A stretch of DNA of 64,000 nt from Nocardia arthritidis NBRC 100137 (lineage in GTDB: Bacteria; Actinomycetota; Actinomycetes; Mycobacteriales; Mycobacteriaceae), in contig NZ_BDBB01000036.1 in the NCBI RefSeq assembly GCF_001612765.1, positions 30,360-94,359 of the forward strand, read 5' to 3'. The position numbers and the translations under genes are program-made. Of this stretch, positions 1 to 8,687 are shown in pieces. The notes beneath the pieces were generated by a model. The model ran no database searches, was not told the origin of the DNA, and saw only the letters and a program-made list of their open reading frames with translations. Every line of letters begins with the position of its first letter. Position 1 is the first letter of the stretch.

Positions 1-68
1 CCGGGAATCCGTGCACCAGCCGGCCGTGAGGTCCATCTCTACCGCTTCCTCCGACTCGTTTCCGAGCG

Positions 69-455
69 CTACAGCCAGGGCACCCCGGCCCGCAGCAACA
101 CATTGGCGTACGGCCGGGCCTCGCCGGTGCGCACCACGAACCGGCAGGCTCCGATGCGCTGTTTGAAGTCGTCGTGGTCGATCAACTCGGCGTTGAGGTC
201 GCTGAGCAGGGCAGCGGCCTCCGGATTAGCGTCCGCGACGTCGCGGCTGCCCCAGGCGGCTTCGACAGTTACCTCTCCCAGGATCAGCTCGAGGATCGGC
301 TCGAACCGGGGAAGTCCGTAAGTGATGCCCAGGTCTATGACCGGCACGCCGGCGGGTGCCGGCAGACCGGAGTCACTGACGGCGAAGAGGTCGGTATGGC
401 GCAGCGCCGTGAGTGCGGCGAGCAATTCGGCGTGAATGAGTCCGCTGGTGCGCAA
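69..455 (-). CDS. rbsD: D-ribose pyranase RbsD (TTG start)
   Basis: This 128-residue protein would interconvert the pyranose and furanose forms of D-ribose so that imported sugar reaches ribokinase in a usable form. It aligns end to end with E. coli RbsD by eye: the catalytic His falls at residue 20 in LRHTD, Asp28 lies in SDSGLP, and the C-terminal RTGEARPYANVLLRAG block matches the conserved RSGE..PYAN segment. The start is a TTG, supported by an AAGGA ribosome-binding sequence 7 nt upstream. It sits 24 nt behind rbsK as the last gene of the rbs operon. It is slightly shorter than the 139-residue E. coli protein. Confidence 0.93.
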   Translation of the reverse strand: MRTSGLIHAELLAALTALRHTDLFAVSDSGLPAPAGVPVIDLGITYGLPRFEPILELILGEVTVEAAWGSRDVADANPEAAALLSDLNAELIDHDDFKQRIGACRFVVRTGEARPYANVLLRAGVPWL

Positions 456-479
456 AGTTCGATTCCTTGTCGAAGAGGG

Positions 480-1424
480 TCAGACGAGGGGCCGGGCTAC
501 GGGGATGGCCGCGAGCGCCGTGACGATCTGGTCCCCGGTGGGGTAGGAGGCGTGGGTTCCCGGTGTCTGGACGGCGAGTGCACCGGCCGCGGTGGCGTAC
601 GCCACGGCGCCACCGAGCGGCATTCCATCGGCGAGTGCGACGGCCAGCGCGCCGACGAAGGCATCACCCGCACCGGTGGAATCCACCGCATTCACCTGTG
701 GCGCAGCCTGATATCCCCCGGAAACCAGCACCGGCGCATCGCAGCGGTGCGCCCACACCGCCCCGGCGGCCCCCAATGTGGCGACGACGGACTCCACCCC
801 CCGCAGGCACAGCGTACGGGCCACGTGGAATGCCTGCTCGGGTGTCCGCGCGGTGGTTCCCGTCAGCGCCGACAGCTCGGATTCGTTGACGATCAGCGGA
901 TGGCAGCGGCGCAGCAGCTCATCCGGCAGCGCCGTCGCCGGAGCGGCATTCAGGACGAACCGCCGCGCCCGCCGCGCGGCCCATTCGACCACGTTGGGTG
1001 GCACTTCCAACTGCGCGACGACGACTTCGGCCGACCGCAGCAAGTCGGCCTCGGCCCTGGTATCGAGTTCGGATTCGGATTCCCAGCCGAAGTTTGCACC
1101 GGGATCGACCACGATCTGGTTCTCGCCGTCGGCGACGGTGATATAGGCGGTTCCGGTCCGCGCGTCCTGCACCTCGCGCAGTGCAGTGAGCTCGACACCG
1201 AACTCGCGCAACGCTTTCCGAAGTCCGGGATCGGCATCACGGCCGATTCTGGCAATGAATTCGACCCGGCCGCCCGCTCGAGCCGCCGCTACGGCCTGGT
1301 TGGAACCCTTGCCGCCCAAGTTGGTTCGCGAGCGCAGTGCCAGCACGGTTTCGCCGGGCCGCGGCAGCTGTTGCACCTCACAGACGATGTCCTGGTTGAC
1401 CGAGCCGAGGACGACAACCGTCAC
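480..1424 (-). CDS. rbsK: Ribokinase RbsK
   Basis: This 314-residue PfkB-family sugar kinase would phosphorylate ribose to ribose 5-phosphate with ATP in the cytoplasm. The first PfkB signature (GGKGSNQAVAAARAGG) follows an N-terminal VVVLGSVNQDIV strand, and the second signature (DSTGAGDAFVGAL) carries the catalytic Asp of the anion hole. Both are typical of ribokinase rather than fructokinase. The GTG start overlaps the stop of the ABC ATPase by 4 nt (GTGA), so the two genes are translationally coupled. Length and operon place are as expected. Another pentose as substrate cannot be excluded from sequence alone, but the neighbouring rbsD favours ribose. Confidence 0.95.
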   Translation of the reverse strand: MTVVVLGSVNQDIVCEVQQLPRPGETVLALRSRTNLGGKGSNQAVAAARAGGRVEFIARIGRDADPGLRKALREFGVELTALREVQDARTGTAYITVADGENQIVVDPGANFGWESESELDTRAEADLLRSAEVVVAQLEVPPNVVEWAARRARRFVLNAAPATALPDELLRRCHPLIVNESELSALTGTTARTPEQAFHVARTLCLRGVESVVATLGAAGAVWAHRCDAPVLVSGGYQAAPQVNAVDSTGAGDAFVGALAVALADGMPLGGAVAYATAAGALAVQTPGTHASYPTGDQIVTALAAIPVARPLV

Positions 1425-2191
1425 GACTCGGCTCCGTCCGGGGTGATCTCCAGATTGCCGGGTGCGGCACCGGTGATCAAAGCGACCAGCCGGTCGCCGT
1501 CCACTTCGGCGATCCGATGTGCCGCAACGGATCTGCCGCGTCGCAGGACCACGACGTTGTCGCAGATCCGCATGACCTGTGCCAGATCGTGGCTGATGAT
1601 CAATACGGTGATCCCCCGCTCGCGCAGGCCGCGCACCAACTTCTCCACCGCGGCGGTCTCCCGTACGCCCAGCGCGGCGGTCGGCTCGTCCATGATCACC
1701 ATGGATTTGCCCCAGGCCACCGCACGGGCGATGGCGATGCTCTGGCGTTGTCCACCGCTCATCCGGCGCACGGTGGTGCGCACCGAGGGCACATCGACAT
1801 CCAGATCGCGCAGGATCTCACCGCTGCGGACGATCATCGTCCGTCGGTTGACGATGCCGAGCGGGTATACCAGCTCGCGGTTGAGAAAGAGGTTCTGCCA
1901 TACGGCCAGATCGTCGATGAGTGCGAGATCCTGATACACGGTCTCGATGCCCATCTTGCGGGCATCCTCCGGTGAGCGCAGGCGCACCGGTTCGCCCTTG
2001 AACAGGATCTGCCCGGTATCCGGTGTCTGCACGCCGGTCAGGCAGCGCACCAATGTCGACTTGCCCGCGCCGTTATCGCCGACCAGTGCGGTGACCTCAC
2101 CCTCCGGGATCGTCAGCGAGACCCCGGCCAGCGCACGCACCGAGTCGAAGGACTTGGTGAGCACGCGCGCCTCCAGCAATGGAATCGTCAT
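1421..2191 (-). CDS. Sugar ABC transporter ATP-binding protein, single cassette
   Basis: This 256-residue ATPase energises ribose import with the adjacent permease. It shows Walker A (GDNGAGKST), a Q-loop (VYQDLAL), the ABC signature (MSGGQRQ) and Walker B (SMVIMDEP). E. coli RbsA has two fused cassettes of about 500 residues. This protein has only one, as in FrcA-type and many actinobacterial carbohydrate uptake (CUT2) systems, so two copies probably act as a homodimer. The ATG start lies 9 nt after the permease stop and its own stop overlaps rbsK. I left the symbol blank because rbsA usually denotes the double-cassette form. Confidence 0.92.
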   Translation of the reverse strand: MTIPLLEARVLTKSFDSVRALAGVSLTIPEGEVTALVGDNGAGKSTLVRCLTGVQTPDTGQILFKGEPVRLRSPEDARKMGIETVYQDLALIDDLAVWQNLFLNRELVYPLGIVNRRTMIVRSGEILRDLDVDVPSVRTTVRRMSGGQRQSIAIARAVAWGKSMVIMDEPTAALGVRETAAVEKLVRGLRERGITVLIISHDLAQVMRICDNVVVLRRGRSVAAHRIAEVDGDRLVALITGAAPGNLEITPDGAES

Positions 2192-2200
2192 GTTCTTGGT

Positions 2201-3169
2201 CTACTTTCGGAAGCGGGCGATCCCGGCGGCCAGCAGCAGCACCGCGCCGACGGCGACGGGCTGGTAGTACTGCGAGATGCCGAGAATGGTGAACCCGTTG
2301 ATCAGCGAGGTGAACAGCACCGCACCGCAGACGGTGCCCAGCACCGACGCCTTCCCGCCGGACAGTGACGAACCGCCGAGCACCACCGCGGCGATCGAGC
2401 TCAGCAGGTAGGTGGTCTGGAGCGACGGATCCGCACCGCCGTTGCGGGCAACCAGCATGACACCGGCTATGCCGCAAAGTAATCCGGACATGGCGTAGGC
2501 GAACAGCCGGATCCGGTTCACCGAAATGCCGGTGTCGCGCGCGGCCTCCAGTCGTCCGCCGGTGGCGAGCAAGTGGGTGCCGATGCGGGTGCGGAAGACG
2601 ATGCCCGCCACGACCAGTGCGGCGACCAGCGCCAGCAGCCAGAACCAGCGCACCGGTCCGATGCCGTCGAGTGCGAGCCGTTGCAGGAAGGGGGAACTCA
2701 CAGCCTGGGTATTGCCGTGCGTGAGCAGCAGGGTGATGCCGTTGAGCACGCTCAGCATGCCGAGTGTGACTACGAAATCGGTCATATGCAGTCGGCCGAC
2801 CAGCACGCCGTTGACGATGCCGACCACCAGTCCGGCGAGGATCGCCGTCCCGATGGCGACCGCCATCGGGTAGCCGTGGCTGGCCAGATACCCCAGAACG
2901 GCTGCCGCCCATGGCAGATTGGCGCCGACCGACAGATCGATGCCGCCGACGGTGATCGCGAACTGCTGACCGAGCGCGAGCACAGTGAGGATGGTCGAGG
3001 CGACGAGCAGATCGCCGATATTGTCCGCCGTCAGGAAGTTCGGGGTGGCGATGAAGAACGCCAACCACAGCACGACCAGGGCTAGCGGTGCTGCGAATTC
3101 GGCGATCTTGGCGAGGATCTCCGTGTGCCCCTCACGCGCGCGGAGTTCTTCGGTTGCCTCTGCGGTCAC
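2201..3169 (-). CDS. rbsC: Ribose ABC transporter permease RbsC
   Basis: This 322-residue integral membrane protein belongs to the branched-chain/ribose permease family and forms the transport channel. After a roughly 30-residue charged N-terminus it has about eight to ten hydrophobic segments, with the family block ALGQQFAITVGGIDLSVGA near residue 70 and the C-terminal AVVLGGSSLSGGKASVLGT motif that contacts the ATPase. The GTG start overlaps the stop of the substrate-binding protein by 4 nt. Gene order binding protein, permease, ATPase, kinase, pyranase makes this a self-contained ribose import and activation operon. Confidence 0.94.
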   Translation of the reverse strand: MTAEATEELRAREGHTEILAKIAEFAAPLALVVLWLAFFIATPNFLTADNIGDLLVASTILTVLALGQQFAITVGGIDLSVGANLPWAAAVLGYLASHGYPMAVAIGTAILAGLVVGIVNGVLVGRLHMTDFVVTLGMLSVLNGITLLLTHGNTQAVSSPFLQRLALDGIGPVRWFWLLALVAALVVAGIVFRTRIGTHLLATGGRLEAARDTGISVNRIRLFAYAMSGLLCGIAGVMLVARNGGADPSLQTTYLLSSIAAVVLGGSSLSGGKASVLGTVCGAVLFTSLINGFTILGISQYYQPVAVGAVLLLAAGIARFRK

Positions 3170-4185
3170 TTGTTCAACAGCCCTTCCACCGGGTTGTCGA
3201 AGGCGACGATCGGACGCGGGAACGCCGCGATCTGCTGGTCGACATTGTCCTTGCCGATGAAGGCGATGGGGGAGACCACGCGCTCGGGCAGCTTCTTGCC
3301 CTGGTGTTCGGCTAGGCAGCTCTGCACCGCGAGTTGTCCTTCGGCATACGGGTATTGGGTCACCGTGCCGGTCAGCGTGCCCGCCTTGACGGCGTCGAGG
3401 GCGGCTTGGATGCCGTCGACGGAGATCACCTTGATCTGGCCGGTCCGGCCCGCGTTCTTGATGGCCTGTGCCGCGCCGAGGCCCATCGTGTCATTGGCTG
3501 CGAAGACACCCGTGATATCCGGATGCGCCTTCAGAATCGCCTCGGTGACCTGCAGGCCCTTGTCCTGTTCGTAGTCGGCGGGCGCCTTCTGCACGATCTC
3601 CAGCTTGCCCGCGACGGCATCGGTGAAGCCCCGGTCGCGGTTGATGCCGTTCTGCTCGCCCGCGATGCCCTGCAGGATGGCGACCTTGCCGGTGCCGCCG
3701 AGTGCCTCGAGCATCTTCTGCCCGGCGATGCGGCCCGCATCGAGATTGTCCGAGCCGATGAAGCTCGCATACGACACCCCGGCCTGCGCGGAGGCCTTCG
3801 CATCGATCTGGGTGTCGAGATCGAGGATAGGAATGTTCTTGCGCGCCAACGGCGTCAGCGGGGTGATCACATTCGTGGCATTGACCGGCACCACGCCGAA
3901 GCAATCGTAGCCCTGCGCGGCCAGGGTGGAGATCTGGGCGTTCTCACCGTCGGCGTCGGTCTCGGACTGTCCGGCCTGCACCGTGACTTTCACCCCGAGC
4001 CTCTGTCCCTCCGCGAGGGCACCGTCACGCAATGCCGCCCAATAGGGGTTGGTGAAGTTCCGGGTGACGATCGCGATCTTGAAATCGCCATCGCTCCCGT
4101 CCTGCCCACCGCGACCGCAGGCAGCGGCGGCAAGCGCGCCGATGAGGACAAGCGGCGCCATTGCACGCCTGAATCGAGCATTCAT
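3166..4185 (-). CDS. rbsB: Ribose-binding lipoprotein RbsB
   Basis: This 339-residue periplasmic-binding-protein-like receptor would capture ribose outside the membrane. It starts with a basic and hydrophobic signal peptide ending in a lipobox (AAAAC, Cys at residue 23), so it should be a lipid-anchored exported protein as expected in an actinomycete. The mature part begins KIAIVTRNFTNPYWAALRDGA, typical of the Peripla_BP_4 ribose/galactose group, and contains GVFAANDTMGLGAAQAI and the hinge-region ISVDGI. It is the first gene of the operon. Its start lies 27 nt from the tandem operator at 4213-4242, so repression by the divergent LacI-type protein is likely. Confidence 0.93.
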   Translation of the reverse strand: MNARFRRAMAPLVLIGALAAAACGRGGQDGSDGDFKIAIVTRNFTNPYWAALRDGALAEGQRLGVKVTVQAGQSETDADGENAQISTLAAQGYDCFGVVPVNATNVITPLTPLARKNIPILDLDTQIDAKASAQAGVSYASFIGSDNLDAGRIAGQKMLEALGGTGKVAILQGIAGEQNGINRDRGFTDAVAGKLEIVQKAPADYEQDKGLQVTEAILKAHPDITGVFAANDTMGLGAAQAIKNAGRTGQIKVISVDGIQAALDAVKAGTLTGTVTQYPYAEGQLAVQSCLAEHQGKKLPERVVSPIAFIGKDNVDQQIAAFPRPIVAFDNPVEGLLNK

Positions 4186-4212
4186 CGTCAGTTCGACCTA
4201 TCCATCTCAGGT

Positions 4213-4242
4213 ATCAACTCGTGTTGATCAACGCGAGTTGAT
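4213..4242. promoter_or_regulatory. Two overlapping LacI-type operators
   Basis: Two 16-bp palindromes of form ATCAAC-N4-GTTGAT lie at 4213-4228 (central TCGT) and 4227-4242 (central GCGA), sharing 2 bp. Each has a central CpG, the hallmark of LacI-family operators. Together they make a 30-bp palindrome with a single mismatched pair. The site lies between the divergent rbsB and lacI-type genes, close to the rbsB start. Confidence 0.8.
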
Positions 4243-4327
4243 GAGTAGTGTGTGACCCGAGTCACCGGCTGTCAAGTCACTTGCGCGGAGTGCTTGGATG
4301 GACGGTCGGAGCAAGGAGAGATTTCCG

Positions 4328-5332
4328 ATGGCAGTTACACGAGCCGACGTGGCACGGCTGGCCGGTACGTCACCGGCGCTGGTGAGCTATGTGCTCAACG
4401 GCGGACCGCGGCAGGTCGCGCCCGCGACCAAGGCCCGGATCGAGGCGGCCATTGCCGAACTCGGCTACCGGCCCAATATGTCCGCGCGCAGCCTGCGCAT
4501 GAACCGCGGACATGCGCTGGGCATGGTAATTCCGGACGGCGCAAACCCGTTCTTCGCCGAACTGTCCGCGGTGATCGAGGCGGCTGCCTTCGCGCGGGGG
4601 TATCCGCTGTTCGTTGGCAATGCCGCCGGTGACGAAGATCGCGAACGCGCCTATGTGCGCACCTTCATCGACCGCAGAGTCGAAGGGCTGCTTGCGATTT
4701 CGTCGTCGTGGAAGACCGGCATCGCCGACGCCTGTGCGGAGGCGGGCATGGTTTTGGTGGCACTGGACCGCGTCATCGACCCGGCGCGTTGCGCGCACGT
4801 CATGTGCGATTCGGTCGCAGGCGCAGAACAAGCCGTCGCCCATCTCATCGGACACGGCCACCGCGAAATCGCTTGCCTGAGCGGCCCGCACGTGTCCACT
4901 GCCGAGGACCGCGTGCAGGGCTATCGAAATGCTCTGGCGGCCGCAGGACTTGCCGAAGGACGTATCGTTCGCACGGATTTCGGCGGTGCTGCGGGCTACC
5001 GCGCACTGGCCGACCTTATGGCCGATTCACGCCGCCCCACGGCGGTTTTCGTGACCAGCGACCTGCAGGCAATGGGTATGCTCCGCGCCGCCTACGATGC
5101 CGGGCTGCGAGTCCCCGACGACCTCGCGGTGGTCGCCTTCGACGGAATCGAATACTCCCGCTACACCCGCCCGGGCCTGACCACGATGGCCCAGCCCACC
5201 CGTCTCATGGGCGAGACCGCGATTGATCTGCTGTTACGACAGCTCGAAGAACACATGCCCCGCCCCGGAGTGGTAAATCTCGAAGCAGTACTTCACACCC
5301 GGGGTTCATGCGGTTGTCCCGACGAATTCTGA
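4328..5332 (+). CDS. LacI-family transcriptional regulator of the rbs operon
   Basis: This 334-residue repressor has an N-terminal LacI helix-turn-helix (VTRADVARLAGTSPALVSYV, residues 3-22), the hinge (YRPNMSARSLRMNRG) and a sugar-binding core (LGMVIPDGANPFFAELSAVIE; VAFDGIEYSRYTRPGLTTM near the C-terminus). An upstream in-frame ATG at 4298 exists, but I chose 4328 because AAGGAGAG lies 7 nt before it and the HTH then begins at the usual position. It is divergent from rbsB with the operator pair between, so local control of ribose uptake, possibly with autoregulation, is inferred. Confidence 0.92.
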   Translation: MAVTRADVARLAGTSPALVSYVLNGGPRQVAPATKARIEAAIAELGYRPNMSARSLRMNRGHALGMVIPDGANPFFAELSAVIEAAAFARGYPLFVGNAAGDEDRERAYVRTFIDRRVEGLLAISSSWKTGIADACAEAGMVLVALDRVIDPARCAHVMCDSVAGAEQAVAHLIGHGHREIACLSGPHVSTAEDRVQGYRNALAAAGLAEGRIVRTDFGGAAGYRALADLMADSRRPTAVFVTSDLQAMGMLRAAYDAGLRVPDDLAVVAFDGIEYSRYTRPGLTTMAQPTRLMGETAIDLLLRQLEEHMPRPGVVNLEAVLHTRGSCGCPDEF

Positions 5333-5485
5333 GGGCTACTGGTCGACGGTGAGATCCTCGGCTTCCAAGGATCGCGGCGGGAACCGTCGGGGTTAGGCCC
5401 AATACCTGTTCGCGCGGCTGGGGCGTGTGACTGGCCGGTAGGGCTTGGTAGTGCCGAGGCACTGCTGGACCCCCGAAACTTTTGC

Positions 5486-6928
5486 CTACGACATGAGCCG
5501 GTAGTCCGCGATCTCGACTCGGCGGGTGCGTCGGTCGTATTCACTGACCAGTCCGGGCCAGTTCGCCGTGATCCGACCGGTTTCGGAGCGATACCAGCTC
5601 GCACAGGAAGCCCATACCGTCGAGGCGAGCCTGCGCTGCACCTCGGCGTCATAGCGTTGCTCGATGTCGGCGCGAACGTCGAGCGCGGTTCCCGGACGAG
5701 CGTCGAGATGCTCGATGAGCTGGCGGATGTAGCGCGCTTGGCGTTCGAGCATGTAGATGATCGACCCGGAGCCGAGATTGGTGTTCGGGCCGTACATGAT
5801 GAACAGATTCGGAAAACCGGGAACCGCAATGCCCAGGTAGGCCCGCGCGCCCGCGGCCCAGACATCGTGCAGGTCGCGACCGTTGTGATCTCGGATCTTC
5901 ATCGGCGCCAATAGTTCCTGCGCCAGGAAACCTGTCCCGTAGATAATGGCGTCGACCTCGTGCTCGACACCGTCGGCAGTCCGGATTCCCCGGGGGGTGA
6001 GCTCGGTGACTGCCGCGGTCACCACGTGCACATTGGTTTCGGTGAGCGCGGCATAGAAGTTGTTGCCGAATAGCACACACTTGCCTCCGATCGGATAGTC
6101 CGGGGTCAGCGCCGCCCGCAGTTCCTCGTCCGGAATTTGTATGCGCAGATTCCATTTCGCGATCCAGCCGACAAAGCGGGCGATGCTTCGAGCCCGCACA
6201 AGGCCCAAGGCGCCGAGTTCCCCACCCGACCAGCACAGTAGCCGCTCCACGCTTTGCAGCAATGGCCTCCGCCGAACAGTTGAACGGTGCAGACGACCGT
6301 ACGCGGCGTCCGGCTTCGGCAAGATGTAAGGAGCCGATCGCTGAAAGACCGTCAGATCGGCCACCACCGGCTGGATGCGCGGCACGAACTGGACGGCGCT
6401 CGCGCCGGTTCCGATGACCGCCACCCTCTTGCCGGCGAGTTCGTAGTCGTGATTCCACTCCGCGGAATGGAAGCTGACGCCCGCAAACGACTCCCGGCCC
6501 GAGATTGCCGGAATTGCCGGTCGGGACAGCTGGCCGGTGGCGGGCACGAACACATCGGCATCCAAAATCTCGCCGGTGTTCGTCTCGATTCGCCACCGTC
6601 GCGTTGTCGCATCGAACTCCGCGCCGGTTACCTCTGTGTCGAACCGGATGTGCGGGCGCAGACCGTAGTCGTCCATCAGCCAGTTCAGGTAATCTTTGAT
6701 ATCCCGCTGCTCCGAATACCGTCTCGGCCAACGTGGATTCGGAGCGAATGAGAACGAGTAGTACGGCGACGGAACGTCGCATGCCGCACCAGGATAGGTG
6801 TTCTCCCGCCAGACGCCCCCCGCCTCGGATGCCTTCTCCAGGATGACGAAATCATGGTGACCGGAGCGCACGAGCTCCAACGCCATCGCCAACCCACCGA
6901 AACCGGCACCGACGATGACCACAGCCAC
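5486..6928 (-). CDS. Flavin-containing Baeyer-Villiger-type monooxygenase
   Basis: This 480-residue FAD/NADPH protein would insert oxygen into a ketone or oxidise a soft heteroatom. The N-terminal FAD-binding GAGFGG is at residues 7-12, followed by the EKASEAGGVWRENTYPGAACDVPS block common to Baeyer-Villiger enzymes. A fingerprint FAGVSFHSAEWN lies near residue 145 (consensus FxGxxxHxxxWP/D; the last residue is Asn here), and a second dinucleotide motif VIGTGASA precedes the NADPH-binding part. Substrate cannot be read from sequence. It stands alone, converging on the LacI-type gene, with a 150-bp gap. The atypical Asn at the fingerprint end is a small oddity that could reflect a flavin N-monooxygenase-like role. 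Confidence 0.87.
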   Translation of the reverse strand: MAVVIVGAGFGGLAMALELVRSGHHDFVILEKASEAGGVWRENTYPGAACDVPSPYYSFSFAPNPRWPRRYSEQRDIKDYLNWLMDDYGLRPHIRFDTEVTGAEFDATTRRWRIETNTGEILDADVFVPATGQLSRPAIPAISGRESFAGVSFHSAEWNHDYELAGKRVAVIGTGASAVQFVPRIQPVVADLTVFQRSAPYILPKPDAAYGRLHRSTVRRRPLLQSVERLLCWSGGELGALGLVRARSIARFVGWIAKWNLRIQIPDEELRAALTPDYPIGGKCVLFGNNFYAALTETNVHVVTAAVTELTPRGIRTADGVEHEVDAIIYGTGFLAQELLAPMKIRDHNGRDLHDVWAAGARAYLGIAVPGFPNLFIMYGPNTNLGSGSIIYMLERQARYIRQLIEHLDARPGTALDVRADIEQRYDAEVQRRLASTVWASCASWYRSETGRITANWPGLVSEYDRRTRRVEIADYRLMS

Positions 6929-6929
6929 A

Positions 6930-7035
6930 GACCCAGCCTAGCGCCGTATCCTCGAGTACTGCAGCCCAATGCGCGACGTCGTGGATGCGCACTTGGCGCC
7001 GCGAAGTCCCAGTCGATGAATGCCACAGCGCAGAG
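6930..7035 (-). pseudogene. Remnant of an aminoglycoside-phosphotransferase-like gene
   Basis: On the minus strand two adjacent frames read VAFIDWDFAAPSA and then RIHDVAHWAAVLED. Together they recreate the (I/L)DWDFAxPG...R.xDxAxAA block that holds the metal-binding Asp of APH-family kinases. Nothing else of the family is visible on either side and the two pieces are out of frame, so I call this a decayed fragment. The family assignment rests on about 25 residues. Confidence 0.5.
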
Positions 7036-7129
7036 TGTGTTGTCGGTGCATTGAGCGTGTTCAGGGTGCGGGTTCGCTCGGTCGCCATCCGGCCCGGGCG
7101 ACAGTGAGGATGCGCAGTGCGGCCCGCAG

Positions 7130-7456
7130 TTGGCCGCGGCGCCGATCGCACAGGTCGTCGAGGTCGGTGGCGAGGGTGGACCGTGCCACGGTGCGGAGCT
7201 CGAGCGTGTTTACGCGCTGGACAAAGAGGCGATGGAGCATGTCTTCGTGCCGAAGCATGAACTGGATGGACTGGTGAAGTCGCCGGGTGGCGAAGAAGCG
7301 ACGATGACGAAGATCATCGAGAGCGTTCACGGCGTTCCGGGCGGTGTGTATAACGGCTCGAATCCGTTGGTGCGCACAATCAATGGCCAAACCGTCCATA
7401 TTCGCGGCGCAATGATCGACGGTGTCTTCAAAATCGGCACCGCATACATTCCATGA
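7130..7456 (+). CDS. Orphan toxin-domain fragment (polymorphic-toxin tip-like)
   Basis: This open frame encodes about 108 residues from a TTG with no convincing ribosome-binding site. The C-terminal 85 residues look like a compact globular tip: VFVPKHELDGLVKSPGGEEATM, then a Gly/Asn linker, then TINGQTVHIRGAMIDGVFKIGTAYIP. Paired KH, H and T/S positions near the end are reminiscent of nuclease tips of contact-dependent or RHS-type toxins, but I cannot name a family. No secretion, pre-toxin or repeat region precedes it, so either the N-terminal part was lost or this is a reservoir cassette. The next gene, 25 nt downstream, looks like its immunity partner. Confidence 0.5.
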   Translation: MAAAPIAQVVEVGGEGGPCHGAELERVYALDKEAMEHVFVPKHELDGLVKSPGGEEATMTKIIESVHGVPGGVYNGSNPLVRTINGQTVHIRGAMIDGVFKIGTAYIP

Positions 7457-7481
7457 TGTAGCGCGAGAACCGAGGAGATTG

Positions 7482-7850
7482 ATGAGTAGTACACCGATTC
7501 CGCCGCGAGCGTTGAACGACCTCGAAATCAGCGTCGTCACCAAGCTGCTGTCGGCGGGCGCCCCCGCCGCCTCCGAGTATCTGGCGCAAATGCCGTATGC
7601 GCAGGTCGTCGCAACCTGGGGTGTCGGTTCACCCAGTGTCGATCTGGCGGTGCGGCCCGGTGCGATGCAAGCATCCGGTTCGCCGGGCGGAATCTTCGCC
7701 AGCGGAGCGGTCGCCGACCGCAACGGAGCTCCGATCGGCGAGGTCATGCTATGGGTCGAGAACGGCTGGCTCAGTGGAATCGAGTACGCCTGGTATACGA
7801 ACGAACGCCCACCCGCACTGCCCGAGCCCGGTCATATCGAGCTTCTGTAG
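7482..7850 (+). CDS. Probable immunity protein for the upstream toxin tip
   Basis: This is a 122-residue cytoplasmic protein with no signal peptide or membrane segment. I chose the ATG at 7482 because GAGGAG lies just upstream; a longer in-frame start at 7422 would overlap the toxin frame. The sequence is acidic and hydrophobic with a conserved-looking core (ISVVTKLLSAGAPAASEYLAQ, VDLAVRPG, GEVMLWVENGWLSGIEYAWY). The short acidic ORF immediately behind a toxin-like tip is the standard arrangement of immunity genes. The assignment is by position and composition; the family is not identified. Confidence 0.5.
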   Translation: MSSTPIPPRALNDLEISVVTKLLSAGAPAASEYLAQMPYAQVVATWGVGSPSVDLAVRPGAMQASGSPGGIFASGAVADRNGAPIGEVMLWVENGWLSGIEYAWYTNERPPALPEPGHIELL

Positions 7851-8687
7851 CGCAAGATAATGATTGGGCCGTAGGACCTCACGCGCCGCGGCCATCCAGT
7901 GCCGATTGTCCTCGACGTAGGGCATCGCTTGTTTCACCCGTCCGTTACCCGGCGTGCACCAGTTCCTGCACGCGTCATCTCCGCCATCGGCAACATCGGC
8001 AACTGTAGGTGTGGCGCCCGGCTCGCCGCGCAAAGCGGCGGCCTACGCCGAGGAGCATCGGGCGCATGTTCCCAGCGCTCGGACATTCCGCGCCGACGCG
8101 GCGTGCTGGGGGCCGCCGGTATCGGCGCGACGATGATCCTCACCGCCGATCTCAGGCACGCGCCGGAGGAACCGCGCTCGCCCACCCGGCGCGCAGTGCC
8201 GAATTCGGGCGAGGTGTCATACGCAGACCGCGACGAATGCACCGGATGCCAAGTGTAGACCTACACTGTTGACATAACGCTCCGGGCGGCGTCTACTGAG
8301 GGGAGCAACCGATCCGGGCCAAAGCTTCGAGGATCGCCATGATCATCACTGTCAAACCGGCCGAGTCGAGTGCATCTGCAAGTCGGCTCGAGCGTCACCG
8401 CTCGACGTCCGGCGGGCGCCCGTGGCGAACGCGACGCCGACGCTACGACCGCGGACTGGTCGGTTCAGCCCGCGGCGGGCCGCAGCCCTTCGACTGCACC
8501 TTCGCTCGACCCGGACACCCCGGCATCGCCGCCGGTGCGTCCGGCAAACGCCGCCGGGCAGCGGCCGAAAAATGGCCCACGTTCCGCGGCAGGACCCCTG
8601 TTCGATGACAGGTCGCCCGTCTCGGGCCGTTCGTGGGGACCGACGCCGGTAACCGCGAGCCATCTCACTGCAGACAAGGACGCCGCG
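7851..8687. other. Intergenic region, mostly without genes
   Basis: No ORF with convincing codon use and start is visible in these 837 bases. One plus-strand stretch near 8095-8150 reads RRRGVLGAAGIGATMIL, which looks like the tail of a twin-arginine signal peptide, but it has no start and no following gene. The orphan operator-like site at 8252-8275 lies here. Confidence 0.5.
8252..8275 (+). promoter_or_regulatory. Orphan TetR operator-like site with TTGACA box
   Basis: AGTGTAG-AC-CTACACT (8252-8267) is a perfect 7-bp inverted repeat with a 2-bp centre, followed by GTTGACAT. The 24 bp match the site upstream of the TetR gene at 12583-13335 in 22 positions. TTGACA (8270-8275) could be a -35 box, with TCTACT 17 nt downstream as a weak -10. 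The gene controlled would be in the stress block starting at 8688. Confidence 0.6.

Noticed and set aside
174..1934. A 586-residue plus-strand open frame across the rbs genes
   Set aside because: It is antisense to rbsD, rbsK and the ATPase, all of which have strong family motifs; the reading is Arg/Gly-rich as is typical of GC-rich shadow frames.
5341..5480. A small gene between the LacI-type gene and the monooxygenase
   Set aside because: Short frames there have no start context or protein-like composition.
8339..8608. A plus-strand ORF starting MIITVKPAES
   Set aside because: After the first residues it becomes Arg-rich with no family resemblance and no ribosome-binding site at the right distance.
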